DNA of 64,000 bases from Gottschalkia purinilytica. Lineage in GTDB: Bacteria > Bacillota > Clostridia > Tissierellales > Gottschalkiaceae. Below are positions 43,703 through 53,551 of this stretch, piece after piece. The stretch is taken from positions 1 through 64,000 of the forward strand of contig NZ_LGSS01000009.1 of the NCBI RefSeq assembly GCF_001190785.1, given 5' to 3'. Below the pieces are notes generated by a model. That model had not been told where the DNA came from, did no database searches, and saw only the letters and a program-made list of their open reading frames with translations. Made by a program: the position numbers and the translations under genes. The first letter of the stretch is position 1. Every line of letters begins with the position of its first letter.

Positions 43703-46488
43703 TTTTTTGTTTTTAATAGTCTAGATGTATCTAGACTATTATCTTCGTTCTTTTTATTATTTGTATTTTCTTTCTTTTTAACATTATCATCTTTTTTATT
43801 ATTAGATGATATTACGTCATCTAAGTTAATATCTGATTTGGCAGTATTTGATTGTGAATCAAAAGAATTCTGTGCTTTACGTTTGCTAGACTTACTCTTA
43901 CTTTTAATCTCTGATTTATACTCATGTAACTTTTCGCCTATGACTTCTAGCTTTTTGAACTTTATATTTAGTCTTCTTAAGGCTATGTCTAATAACATGA
44001 GTAAAAGAGCTAAAATAAGTAGTATATAAGATAAATCTTTCAATCCATATATTCTTTCTAAATCATTTTTGAATACGTCTTTAGGTTTAGTTATGAACTT
44101 TCCGTTACTTCTTTTTACTAAAGTATCTATCTTATTATCTAAAGATGTATAATCATATTCTTTAGGATAGTTTATAGCTATAGATTCTTTAGCACTATTA
44201 ACTATCTTATCATCTTTGTATTGATTTACATTTATAGTATATACTCCATTTGACTTTATAGGTATAGTTCCCTTAAACTCTCCTGGTTTCGATGCTTGTA
44301 AATCTATGTTTATAGTCTTAAGCTCTGGTGTTACTATTGTAGCCTTAGTCTTATAGCTATTATCATTTTTTCCTGTATTCTTTACTATTATTTCTTCTTT
44401 ATTTCCTATAGTCTTAGATTCTATAGATAAGTTTTTATTATTTACGTTAGGGAAAGTCCACTGAACCATGTTTCTAAAAAGCTCTGTTCCTTCATTTGTT
44501 CCTAAATAGCTAGAGCTCCATCTACCATTTACATCTGATGTCCAAGCAACTGTCTTTCCTAGTCCATATTGCCAAGATGCTAGTAGAGGATCTTGTTTAT
44601 CGGTTTTTAATATAACATCTGCAAGTTTCTTTTCAGAAGTTCCTATATAACCATCAATTTGTGGTATCCCATTTTTAAGGGATGTGGCAATATCATGTGG
44701 CTGAGATAACTCTGGAATAAACGATCTATTATTTATATAACTCTTTGATGCCAAAGAAGTTTCCTTTGTAAATATCTTTGGTATAGAAGAATATTCATCA
44801 GCAAAATAGTATCTTCCTCTACCCTCTTCAGCTATCATTTCTAGTAACTGTGTATCTGCATCTCCCCCTACAGCTACTGTGGATACTGTTATATTATCTT
44901 TTTTCATATTCTCTAATAGTTCTTCATATCCTGTTCTTGAAGATTGTCCGTCAGTCAACAGTATAATATGTTTTAACTTAGTATTAGTCGTCTTCAATTC
45001 TTCATATGCCTCTTCAAGAGCTGGTAATATACTAGTTCCTCCATCAGCACGTATTGTACCTATATTGTTTTTAATCTTATCTTTATTTTTTACAGATGAC
45101 ATTTTAGTAACCCAATGTACAGTATCATTAAAAGCTATAACCCCTACTTTATCACTACTTTTTAATGTATCGACAGCCTTTATAGATGCATCTTTAGCCA
45201 CTTCTAGCTTATCTTCTCCACCTACTCCTGACATACTGCCAGACTTATCTATAACTAACATAAGTCCAAGACTTGGTATTTCTCCTTTTACCTTCATTTC
45301 CATATTTACTGGTAGCATTTTCTCTATTAATGTTTCTTGATATCCCCCTAAAGCATAACTATTTTCTCCACCAGTAACTACAAGTCCTCCACCATAGTCT
45401 TTTACATATTTCTCTAAAGCACTTATAAATTTTTCACTTACATTTTCTAGTGAAACATCACTCATAATTATAGAGTTGTACCTTGATAGTTTATCTAAAC
45501 TTGAAGGTACCATATAGTCTCTTACATGTTCAACATCTATATTAGCTGATTGAAGTATCTTTCCAAGTTCTCTTCCTTCATCATTTGCTCCACTTATTAT
45601 AAGTACATTAGCCTTTCCTTCTATTTGAGTATATGCAGAATATTCGTTGTTTTGTGATATTGTATCATTCTTAGCACTTATAGATGCTTTATATGTTCTT
45701 ATACCAGTTCCATGAGCATTATCTTGAAATACAAATCTATTAATTCCTTTTTCCAAAGATACTTCTTTCTCTCCGACTATATTTTGATCTGAATATAGTG
45801 TAATTTTACCATCAGTTTTAGTATTACTATATACCTCTACAGTAATATCAAAGCTTTGATTTTCATGTAATCTTTTAGGTATATTCACCTTATTAATTTG
45901 CACTTCTTCTGTGTAGTTTTTCTTTGTTTTTAGAACTTTTAAATCTACATTGTTACTTTTTATTATTTCTCCTTCCTTTAAGCTATCATCAACATTTTCA
46001 TATCCATCAGTGAGAAGGACTATTCTTTTCATAGTATCTTCTGACATTAAGCCTTGTGATACCTTAAGGGCTTTTTCTATATTAGTAAATCGTTCATCTG
46101 GTTTAGTATCAAATTCATAGAACTTTAATTGATCATTTACTGCATTTTCGACTTCTGTACTTCCTCCAAAAGTTACAATACCTACTTTATCTTTTTTTGA
46201 AGTATACTTTAAAGACTCTTTTATAAAGTCCTGAAAATGACTATGATCATTTTTAGTACTTTCAGATAAGTCTACTGCAAATATTGTAGTTGTAGTATCT
46301 ATATATGATTTTAAACTAAGACCAGCTATAGAAAATACAAGAAATATAATTATTAGACTTCTTATGCCTAATATAAGTCTTCTTTTTTGCTTACCTAGCC
46401 TTGATAATCTTTTACCAAAATAAAAAGTAAAAAATAAAAGGAACGGTATTAATACTAACCACCATGGGTTTTCAAAACTAATTATCAC
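43687..46488 (-). CDS. Membrane protein with two VWA domains and a GATase-like domain
   Basis: A 933-residue protein, last gene of the operon. It starts with two hydrophobic helices (about 8-22 and 40-62). A VWA-like domain follows with MIDAS DLSES near 75-79. A glutamine-amidotransferase-like domain comes next (LIISGANDEGREL, GGGLVVTGGENSYALGG). A full VWA domain has MIDAS DKSGS near 410. Then come beta-rich repeats, a C-terminal helix (LSYILLILALLLMLL) and a charged Lys/Ser-rich tail. MIDAS sites bind divalent metal to grip partner proteins. The start is GTG, overlapping the upstream gene. Confidence 0.87.
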   Translation of the reverse strand: MIISFENPWWLVLIPFLLFFTFYFGKRLSRLGKQKRRLILGIRSLIIIFLVFSIAGLSLKSYIDTTTTIFAVDLSESTKNDHSHFQDFIKESLKYTSKKDKVGIVTFGGSTEVENAVNDQLKFYEFDTKPDERFTNIEKALKVSQGLMSEDTMKRIVLLTDGYENVDDSLKEGEIIKSNNVDLKVLKTKKNYTEEVQINKVNIPKRLHENQSFDITVEVYSNTKTDGKITLYSDQNIVGEKEVSLEKGINRFVFQDNAHGTGIRTYKASISAKNDTISQNNEYSAYTQIEGKANVLIISGANDEGRELGKILQSANIDVEHVRDYMVPSSLDKLSRYNSIIMSDVSLENVSEKFISALEKYVKDYGGGLVVTGGENSYALGGYQETLIEKMLPVNMEMKVKGEIPSLGLMLVIDKSGSMSGVGGEDKLEVAKDASIKAVDTLKSSDKVGVIAFNDTVHWVTKMSSVKNKDKIKNNIGTIRADGGTSILPALEEAYEELKTTNTKLKHIILLTDGQSSRTGYEELLENMKKDNITVSTVAVGGDADTQLLEMIAEEGRGRYYFADEYSSIPKIFTKETSLASKSYINNRSFIPELSQPHDIATSLKNGIPQIDGYIGTSEKKLADVILKTDKQDPLLASWQYGLGKTVAWTSDVNGRWSSSYLGTNEGTELFRNMVQWTFPNVNNKNLSIESKTIGNKEEIIVKNTGKNDNSYKTKATIVTPELKTINIDLQASKPGEFKGTIPIKSNGVYTINVNQYKDDKIVNSAKESIAINYPKEYDYTSLDNKIDTLVKRSNGKFITKPKDVFKNDLERIYGLKDLSYILLILALLLMLLDIALRRLNIKFKKLEVIGEKLHEYKSEIKSKSKSSKRKAQNSFDSQSNTAKSDINLDDVISSNNKKDDNVKKKENTNNKKNEDNSLDTSRLLKTKNKKKG

Positions 46489-48286
46489 GATTATACACCA
46501 CCCATTCTATAGCTAGAATGATTAAAGCTATTAATAATAGTATATTTTTCAAATCTTTTCCACTGTTGCTTTTTTCACTTTTCCCTTTAGATTTAATTGA
46601 AATTTCTTTATCCTCAGATATATTTTGTCTAGATTCCTTTTCTGTATTTACATTAGATACAAAGTAGTTTTTCAATGTACCTTTTTCGTTTTTTTGCTCT
46701 ATAGTATATACTCCTACTTTTCCTGTATCTGCAAAAGGAGTTAAAGGAAATGGTGGTGCTATCTTAGTCTTTTCACCTTCTGGTTTTATAATATATACTT
46801 CTTTAGTTGTAGGAGTTACGTCTATCTTTACCTTTTCTCCTGATAAAATTGAAGTCTGATCTTGCTTATTTAAACTAAGTGTATAATCCATTACATTTTG
46901 TATGAATATAGGAAAATCCATTTTTAAAGGTAAATCTGTATCATGTATGTCAAAACCAGCTAATACATACTTTTGATTTTGTTTTTCTCCTTTTAATATA
47001 ACAGGCTTGTCCTCAAACGTAACTATAGGAGTCATCCAACTAGGTGTATCTATAGTTTTTGCTTTTTTTATACTAAAATCTAAATTTACATATCTAAATA
47101 ACTCATCATTATTAAGTTTTAAATTTCCTTGTGTATTAATATCTGATATTTTAAAAATATCATTTTTAGGTGGATTAAATATTAATATATTTCCATCTTT
47201 AGGTAAACTTTTAGGAAGAACTCCATCAAATATATATAAATCAAAACCTTTAAGATTATCGTCATTTAATTTTTCTTTTGACTTATACAATTCTATATTA
47301 TTATTTATAGTAATAGCCTTTTCTAAAAATACATTATCATTTCCAATAAACAGAACCTTTTTCATAGTGCTACTATTTACAACATGATATCTAGTGTTAT
47401 CTATTTTTAGCCTATCATCTATGTCTGCTTCAGCTTTAAGGATATTTATATTCTTATCTATATTTTCATAATATATTTCCTTACTTTCATTTGGCTTTAC
47501 ACTTACATTTTGTACATCTATAATCTTTTCATCTCCATATAAAGATAGTTCAAATCTAGATTCTTTATTTGAATGATTTGTAACTCTAACCAAAGCTGTA
47601 TTATTTTTTTCAGATGTAGAGTGTGATAATGCATCTATACTTATATTGGCATCTGGCTTACTTAAATTATATACTTTTATATTTTCATTATTAGTTTTTA
47701 TATCTTTATCTGTATAAAAAAATATATTATAACTTTTCATATCTTTTGATAAGGCTTTGACTAGGGATATGGCCTCTTCTGTATTTTCACTTTCACTTGT
47801 AACTTTTATTTGTGACAATTTATTCTTTAACATAGTTTTATTTTTAGAGTTTCCTATAATAGTTTTAGGATTATTACACATAGATATTAAAGTAACCTCT
47901 GTGTTTGGTCTTTTATTGTCTATTATCTTCTCAATCTCAATTTTTGCAAATTCGAAAGCATTTCTATCTTTATCATACTTACTTTGCATACTAGCAGAAG
48001 TGTCTAATACTAAAATTAAATTATCTACGTCTTCATTACCTATTAATATATGGGGTTTAGCTAGTACCAAAACTACTATAGAAAAAAATATTATTTGTAA
48101 AATCATAAGTATATTTTTTCTAAGTTTTTGCCACGGCTTATTAGCTTCTATGTCTTTTAACACTTTGTCCCATAGATAGTTACTAGAAATTATTACTTCT
48201 TCATGCTGTTTTCTAAGTAAGTACATTAATATTATAGGAATCAACCCTAAGAAAAACAAAAAATATAAAGGAGAGTAAAACCTCAT
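46478..48286 (-). CDS. BatA-like VWA membrane protein
   Basis: A 602-residue protein with the BatA N-terminal region (FYSPLYFLFFLGLIPIILMYLL), a second helix near 58-76, then a VWA domain with MIDAS DTSAS (about 91-95). A long extracytoplasmic part and a final helix (LLLIALIILAIEWVV) follow. The family pairs with MoxR ATPases and DUF58 proteins, as here. AGGTGATGAA precedes the ATG; the DUF58 gene ends four bases earlier and the next gene overlaps by 11 bp. Confidence 0.88.
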   Translation of the reverse strand: MRFYSPLYFLFFLGLIPIILMYLLRKQHEEVIISSNYLWDKVLKDIEANKPWQKLRKNILMILQIIFFSIVVLVLAKPHILIGNEDVDNLILVLDTSASMQSKYDKDRNAFEFAKIEIEKIIDNKRPNTEVTLISMCNNPKTIIGNSKNKTMLKNKLSQIKVTSESENTEEAISLVKALSKDMKSYNIFFYTDKDIKTNNENIKVYNLSKPDANISIDALSHSTSEKNNTALVRVTNHSNKESRFELSLYGDEKIIDVQNVSVKPNESKEIYYENIDKNINILKAEADIDDRLKIDNTRYHVVNSSTMKKVLFIGNDNVFLEKAITINNNIELYKSKEKLNDDNLKGFDLYIFDGVLPKSLPKDGNILIFNPPKNDIFKISDINTQGNLKLNNDELFRYVNLDFSIKKAKTIDTPSWMTPIVTFEDKPVILKGEKQNQKYVLAGFDIHDTDLPLKMDFPIFIQNVMDYTLSLNKQDQTSILSGEKVKIDVTPTTKEVYIIKPEGEKTKIAPPFPLTPFADTGKVGVYTIEQKNEKGTLKNYFVSNVNTEKESRQNISEDKEISIKSKGKSEKSNSGKDLKNILLLIALIILAIEWVVYNRDN

Positions 48287-48290
48287 TTCA

Positions 48291-49160
48291 TCACCTCAAA
48301 ATTCCAGCCTTAACTAAGTTATCAAAAACAACCTCTTCTATAGATATTTGATTTGATAAAAGGCTATAGTAACATCCATATTTCCTACAGATTTCTTTTA
48401 TATTTCCAATAAATCTTTTTAGTGTTTCTTCATAAGAATCTATTGTATTAGAGGAAATATATACGTCTTTCTCTTCATTTGTTTCACTATCTATTAATCT
48501 AACATCTCCAATGTATTCTGGACTTAATTCTTCTCTGCTTAAGGTGTGTAGTATAATCACACTTTGGTTCATATAAGCTAAGTATTTTACTATTTCCTCT
48601 AAGCTATCTGTAAATAAATCTGAAATTATTATTGAGATTCCTTTTTTATAAGTATTAGATTTAACTACCTTAAGTAGATCATTAGTCTCTTCAAATTTTA
48701 TATTTCCGAGATAGTCAATTATTTTATAAAGAGAGTTTTTACCACTAAGATTTTCCAAAGTATCTATCTTATTATTATTTGAACAATGAATATGTACTCT
48801 ATCTAAATTCACAGTACTTATATATCCAAATACTAAAGCTAGTTGTTTTGATATAAGAGACTTCTTAGGATTACCAAAGTCCATTGACTTAGTAGTATCT
48901 AAAAATATATTTATAGTTGACTGCCTTTCTTCCATAAACAGTTTTATGAATAGTTTCTCAAACCTTCCATAAGCATTCCAGTCTATTTTTCTAAAATCAT
49001 CCCCTGGAGCATATTCTCTAAAATCGGAAAACTCTACTGATGATCCTTTTGCATTTGATTTTCTTCCACCAGTATATCCTTTATTTAGAACTATGTTAGT
49101 ATTTAACTGTAGTCTTTCTAGTTTTCTAATTAGGCTACTTTCTATAATTGTATCTTTCAT
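48291..49160 (-). CDS. DUF58-domain protein
   Basis: A 289-residue cytoplasmic protein with the DUF58 signature (FSDFREYAPGDDFRKIDW, about 45-62) and a degenerate VWA-like fold (NIFLDTTKSMDFG). DUF58 proteins are the invariant partners of MoxR ATPases, presumably bridging them to VWA proteins. The start is the ATG at 49160 behind AAGGA; an in-frame TTG lies three codons upstream. It is in an operon with MoxR (11-19 bp gap) and BatA-like genes. Confidence 0.9.
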   Translation of the reverse strand: MKDTIIESSLIRKLERLQLNTNIVLNKGYTGGRKSNAKGSSVEFSDFREYAPGDDFRKIDWNAYGRFEKLFIKLFMEERQSTINIFLDTTKSMDFGNPKKSLISKQLALVFGYISTVNLDRVHIHCSNNNKIDTLENLSGKNSLYKIIDYLGNIKFEETNDLLKVVKSNTYKKGISIIISDLFTDSLEEIVKYLAYMNQSVIILHTLSREELSPEYIGDVRLIDSETNEEKDVYISSNTIDSYEETLKRFIGNIKEICRKYGCYYSLLSNQISIEEVVFDNLVKAGILR

Positions 49161-49179
49161 ATTTATCAATCCTTAAAGA

Positions 49180-50160
49180 TTATTGTATATCACTTATAAT
49201 TGCTTTTATTACATGGTCAGAATCTATATTATCTGATATAGCTTCAAAATTTAGTACAATTCTATGTCTTAATACAGGATAAGCAACATAGTTTATATCA
49301 TCAAAGGAAACATTGTATCTTCCATCTATAAGAGCTTTTACCCTCGCTGCTTTTACAAGAGCCTGAGCCCCCCTCGGACTTGATCCAAATCTAATATACT
49401 TTTTAGATACTTCGGTACTTAGATCACTTTCTGGATGAGTCGAATGTATAATCTTCATTGCATATTCCATAACATGACTTGCAACTGGAACTTCTTTAGC
49501 TATATTGGATAATTTTATTATTTCTTCTCCATTAGTAACTTTTTTTAGCTCTACATTATTAGTGGTAGTAGTTAGACCCACTATTTTACTTAGTTCATCT
49601 AAGCTAGGAAATTTAACATCTAATTTAAACATAAATCTATCCATTTGTGCTTCTGGTAGTGGATATGTTCCTTCCATTTCTATAGGGTTTTGCGTTGCTA
49701 ATACGAAAAAAGGCTTATTTAGACTATAAGTACTATTTCCAACTGTAACAGTTTTTTCTTGCATAGCCTCTAACATAGCACTTTGTGTTTTAGGAGTCGA
49801 TCTATTTATTTCATCTGCTAAAACTATATTGCTAAATACAGGTCCTTTCTGGAATGTTAAAGTATTTCTTCCATTGTCATCATGAGTTATTATATTTGTT
49901 CCTACAACATCTGCAGGCATTAAATCCGGTGTAAATTGTATCCTTGAAAAATCCAAGTCTAGTACTTGTCCTATAGCTTTAACTAACTGAGTTTTTCCTA
50001 GTCCTGGGACACCTTCCAATAAAACATTTCCTTCACAAAGTATTGCTATTAAAACTTGCTCTACTATTTCTTCTTGTCCAATTATAGCCTTATGAATTTC
50101 TGACTTTATATTATTAAACTTTTCTTTAAACTCGGTGATGTCTTTTTCACTATATTGCAT
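49180..50160 (-). CDS. moxR: MoxR-family AAA+ ATPase
   Basis: A 326-residue AAA+ chaperone-like ATPase: Walker A GVPGLGKT at 50-57, Walker B VLADEINRSTPKTQ at about 113-126, sensor 1 VLATQNPIEMEGTYPLPEAQ, and sensor 2 in SSPRGAQAL. MoxR proteins remodel or activate VWA-domain targets using ATP. Here three VWA-type proteins are encoded directly downstream. AGGAGGGATATT precedes the ATG, 15 bp after the coiled-coil gene. Confidence 0.93.
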   Translation of the reverse strand: MQYSEKDITEFKEKFNNIKSEIHKAIIGQEEIVEQVLIAILCEGNVLLEGVPGLGKTQLVKAIGQVLDLDFSRIQFTPDLMPADVVGTNIITHDDNGRNTLTFQKGPVFSNIVLADEINRSTPKTQSAMLEAMQEKTVTVGNSTYSLNKPFFVLATQNPIEMEGTYPLPEAQMDRFMFKLDVKFPSLDELSKIVGLTTTTNNVELKKVTNGEEIIKLSNIAKEVPVASHVMEYAMKIIHSTHPESDLSTEVSKKYIRFGSSPRGAQALVKAARVKALIDGRYNVSFDDINYVAYPVLRHRIVLNFEAISDNIDSDHVIKAIISDIQ

Positions 50161-50175
50161 AATATCCCTCCTACT

Positions 50176-51750
50176 TTATTCAAGTTCAGTAAAGTATTTT
50201 TTTATAACATTTTTCATAGCTTGAGGTATTTCTTTTGTTTCCATCTTTTCAAACTCACTTTGTTTATAACTATTCAATACTTCATTGTAAGGTATAGAAT
50301 CTCCAGCTTCGTCTCCAAGTTTTTTAGTCTGTATAGTTTTACTGTCTCCTGTATTATTCTTATTTACTTTTACTTGAGCATCATGTCCATTTTTATTTGA
50401 ATTTTTAGGAGTAAATATTTTTTCATAATCTTTAACTATACCTGTACTTGTATTATTTCTTCCTCCACCTTGTCCGGAACCAGCGCCAGCCCCTTGACCA
50501 GAGCCACCATTTTTACTAGTGCCTCCGCCGCCCTGACCATTTCCTTGATTATTTCCATCATTGCCTTCATTTGAGCTATTGCTTTCACTATTCGTCTGAT
50601 TGTTTTGTTTGGAGCTATTATTTGTTATAGAGTTATTCTGCAAGTCACTTATTACTCCATCAATTTCAGATACTAGTTCATCTACAGAACCTAGATCTAT
50701 ATCATTTGCTAAAGCATTAGCAAGTTTTTCTCCAATATCGTTTAACTTACTAGATAGCTTATTTAAATCTCCGCTTTCTATAGCTTCATCTATATCCTGT
50801 GATATCTTTTTTAAAAGCTCTGATAACTCTTTATTTTCTTTTAAGCTTTCAGCTAATTCTTTCATTTCTTTGGATGATTTCTTTAATTCTTCTTTATTAG
50901 AATTTTTAAGTTTGTTTTCTAATTTTTTTGTATCTTTCTTAATATCTTCTAAACCTTTTTTCTTCAACTGTTCTCCTAAATCTTTAGTAATTTCTTTTTT
51001 AGATAAATTTTCACCTATATTTTTTAATTTTTTATTAGCTAAGTCTTTACCTATCTTTTTCATATCTTTTTTTGACTTTAGTAGATTCTTCTGAGCTTCT
51101 TTTAAATCTTTGCTTCTATTAATAGTTGACTTTAACTTTTTAAGATTACTTTTTATCTCTTTCTTATCTTTTAAAGCTAGTTTCTTATCATTTTCTACTT
51201 TTTCAATAAGTTCATCTATTTTTTTCTCTTTCTTCTTAATTTCCATCTTACTTTGCTCTAATTGTTTTGACTCTTTATATGTAGAAGTTTCGATAAACCC
51301 TACTAAAGTAGCACAAATCAAAATGGTAAAAGTAATTAATAATATCTTTTGTGAGGGTTTTATAACTATTTTATTCTTTAGAGAACTCTCTTTTAGTTTC
51401 TCTAATGTATCATTCTTCTGCATAATAGATATATCTGATGTATCCCCTATAAGTTCTAGTGATGTAGCAACTCTCTCTTTTAATTCAAAAGAGTCTATAA
51501 CTTTTGCGGTTTCTTTATAAGTTGGTTTCTTATAAAAAGACCAAATAGTTCCTCCTATTAAGGACAATAAAAATACTATTGCTATTTTTTGCCATATAAA
51601 GGTTATAGGTACTATCTTAGATAGCACCATAACCCCAAAAGTAATTATAGAAAAAGCAAGTATAGAATAACTTAAATATTCTATTAACTTTTTAAAATAA
51701 AGTTTTATTCTAAATGGCTTTAAAAGCTCTAATATTTTATTATCAAGCAT
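50176..51750 (-). CDS. Membrane protein with long coiled coil and Gly/Asn/Ser-rich linker
   Basis: A 524-residue protein without a family name I can assign. Two hydrophobic helices lie near 28-48 and 53-72 and a third near 133-152. A Lys/Glu-rich coiled coil follows (about 160-370), then a low-complexity linker (about 380-435, rich in Asn, Ser and Gly) and a conserved-looking C-terminus (SIPYNEVLNSYKQSEF). Its place between the ABC permease and MoxR is shared by similar operons. It may be a structural arm outside the membrane. Confidence 0.75.
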   Translation of the reverse strand: MLDNKILELLKPFRIKLYFKKLIEYLSYSILAFSIITFGVMVLSKIVPITFIWQKIAIVFLLSLIGGTIWSFYKKPTYKETAKVIDSFELKERVATSLELIGDTSDISIMQKNDTLEKLKESSLKNKIVIKPSQKILLITFTILICATLVGFIETSTYKESKQLEQSKMEIKKKEKKIDELIEKVENDKKLALKDKKEIKSNLKKLKSTINRSKDLKEAQKNLLKSKKDMKKIGKDLANKKLKNIGENLSKKEITKDLGEQLKKKGLEDIKKDTKKLENKLKNSNKEELKKSSKEMKELAESLKENKELSELLKKISQDIDEAIESGDLNKLSSKLNDIGEKLANALANDIDLGSVDELVSEIDGVISDLQNNSITNNSSKQNNQTNSESNSSNEGNDGNNQGNGQGGGGTSKNGGSGQGAGAGSGQGGGRNNTSTGIVKDYEKIFTPKNSNKNGHDAQVKVNKNNTGDSKTIQTKKLGDEAGDSIPYNEVLNSYKQSEFEKMETKEIPQAMKNVIKKYFTELE

Positions 51751-52622
51751 TATATACCACCCTCAGTATTAGTACTTCTTTTTAACCCTATCTTTTTCAT
51801 AGGATTTATTTTTACAGATGATACATATAGTAATATTCCTGACATTAAGAGACTGATTAATATATTTATTAATAGTACTGATACTAGATTAACATTTTGT
51901 ATATTAACAAGATCTCTTATTAGCTTTGTACTATCTGCTATTTTAGCTAAGATAGTTGATAATCCTGTAATAGGACTGAAATATAAAGGTATAGGCATAC
52001 TTTTTAATTGGTTTATACCTTTAGGACCATAATAAAATATCATCATAAAAACTACTATGACATATGGTAACAGAACTATCACTCCACTTATAATATAACT
52101 TATTATAGTTGATGTAGTAGTCTTCTTAAAAAATGTCGAAGTAAATATCCCTACACTTCCAAATAATATTGCTGTTACGACATAAAAAGAAAAAATAAGT
52201 AGAATATTTCCTGGGGAAACACTCCCAAAAAGAAATATTATGCTAAGTATTGGAATAGATGCTACTAATAAAAGTAATATTTCTGCAATAGATGACATTA
52301 ACTTTCCTAATATAATAGACATGCTTGATAGTCTAGTACATATTAATAAGTCTAATGTTCCTCTCTCCCTTTCACCCGAAATGCTACTACATGTAGTTGC
52401 AGGAGTAATTCCAATTATCAACATTAATTGTGCAGCTGATATAGCAATAAATATTCTTCTTGCTAATGCAGGGTTTATACCATAATCTCTATCTGTAAAA
52501 ACAATTTCTGGAGAAAGAAATACTATAAAACAGATTAATATTGCTAAATAAAGAGTCATTATCCCTACAAATTTCCAACTTCTCATTTTAGTTTTTATTT
52601 CTTTTTTTAATATCGGGTTCAT
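51750..52622 (-). CDS. ABC-2 type transporter permease
   Basis: A 290-residue membrane protein with six hydrophobic helices. The ABC-2 signature RERGTLDLLICTRLS with preceding ATTCSSISGE lies in the second loop (about 76-105). It is the permease for the ATPase encoded immediately upstream (stop and start overlap by one base). The fold is shared with exporters and with gliding/lipoprotein systems; the cargo is unknown. Confidence 0.86.
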   Translation of the reverse strand: MNPILKKEIKTKMRSWKFVGIMTLYLAILICFIVFLSPEIVFTDRDYGINPALARRIFIAISAAQLMLIIGITPATTCSSISGERERGTLDLLICTRLSSMSIILGKLMSSIAEILLLLVASIPILSIIFLFGSVSPGNILLIFSFYVVTAILFGSVGIFTSTFFKKTTTSTIISYIISGVIVLLPYVIVVFMMIFYYGPKGINQLKSMPIPLYFSPITGLSTILAKIADSTKLIRDLVNIQNVNLVSVLLINILISLLMSGILLYVSSVKINPMKKIGLKRSTNTEGGI

Positions 52623-53551
52623 TATTCATTTCCCCCTTTCGTAACTTTCATAAATATCTCTTCTAAATTGTCTTCAGTTAAACTAAAAGAAGTAACAGGT
52701 ATTTCTTGGAGTATCATATGTTTTAGTAACAAATACATTTCTTCTTCTCCACCTTCATATTCTACTTCTAGAGTTTCACCATTAGAGTGGATATCTCTCA
52801 CTAATGGCTGTTCTTTCAAGAATTTTATAGCTTTTTCTCGTTCTTTTAAAACTTTTATTTTTATAACACTATTTTCTTTTTGTATCTTTTCCATTATTTC
52901 ATTTACAGATCCTGTTACAATCACTTGGCCATTTTCTACAATTCCTATTCTAGTACAAAGCTCCGCTAACTCTGGCAATATATGCGAACTTATTATTATA
53001 GTTTTTCCCATATCTTTTAGCTCTCTAAGAATTTCTTTCATTTGAACTCTAGCTCTAGGGTCCATACCAGATGCAGGCTCGTCTAGTATAAGTAGTTTAG
53101 GATTATGCATAAGACATCTAGCCAGACACAGCTTTTGCTTCATACCCCTTGATAGTGAATCTACATAAACATTTTTTTTATGTTTTAAATCTACTAATTC
53201 AAGTAGATCATCTGATACTTCTTTTATTTCTTCTTTAGATAGACCAGCTACATCTCCGTAGAATTCTAAGTATTCATTTACTTTAAGATTGTCATATACT
53301 CCGAAAAAGTCTGGCATATATCCTATACTTCTTCTGGCATCTTCTATATTTTTAGATATATCTATTCCGTCTATATATACTTTTCCTGAAGTTGGTCTTA
53401 AAAGAGTAGATATCATCTTAAAAGTAGTTGTTTTTCCTGCTCCATTTGGTCCTACAAATCCAAAGATTTCTCCATTTTTTACCTCTAAAGATAGTTCATT
53501 AACAGCAGTAAATTTCCCATAGTTTTTAGTTAGTTTTTCTATTCTTAACAT
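52622..53551 (-). CDS. ABC transporter ATP-binding protein
   Basis: A 309-residue ATPase of the ABC-2 exporter class: Walker A GPNGAGKTTT, Q-loop IGYMPDFFGVYDNL, signature LSRGMKQKL (R in place of the usual G), Walker B LLILDEPASGMDPRA, switch histidine in SSHILPEL. A C-terminal extension (about 215-309) follows. It pairs with the permease downstream and overlaps the exported 799-residue protein gene upstream by one base. Confidence 0.92.
   Translation of the reverse strand: MLRIEKLTKNYGKFTAVNELSLEVKNGEIFGFVGPNGAGKTTTFKMISTLLRPTSGKVYIDGIDISKNIEDARRSIGYMPDFFGVYDNLKVNEYLEFYGDVAGLSKEEIKEVSDDLLELVDLKHKKNVYVDSLSRGMKQKLCLARCLMHNPKLLILDEPASGMDPRARVQMKEILRELKDMGKTIIISSHILPELAELCTRIGIVENGQVIVTGSVNEIMEKIQKENSVIKIKVLKEREKAIKFLKEQPLVRDIHSNGETLEVEYEGGEEEMYLLLKHMILQEIPVTSFSLTEDNLEEIFMKVTKGGNE

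Noticed and set aside
44879-45340. Plus-strand 153-codon frame inside the double-VWA gene
   Set aside because: It is the antisense shadow of a conserved VWA domain; Ser/Phe-rich composition and no ribosome site. The same holds for other opposite-strand frames inside the large genes.
50600-51094. Plus-strand 164-codon frame opposite the coiled-coil gene
   Set aside because: Phe/Ser-rich mirror of Lys/Glu-rich coiled-coil codons; no start signals.
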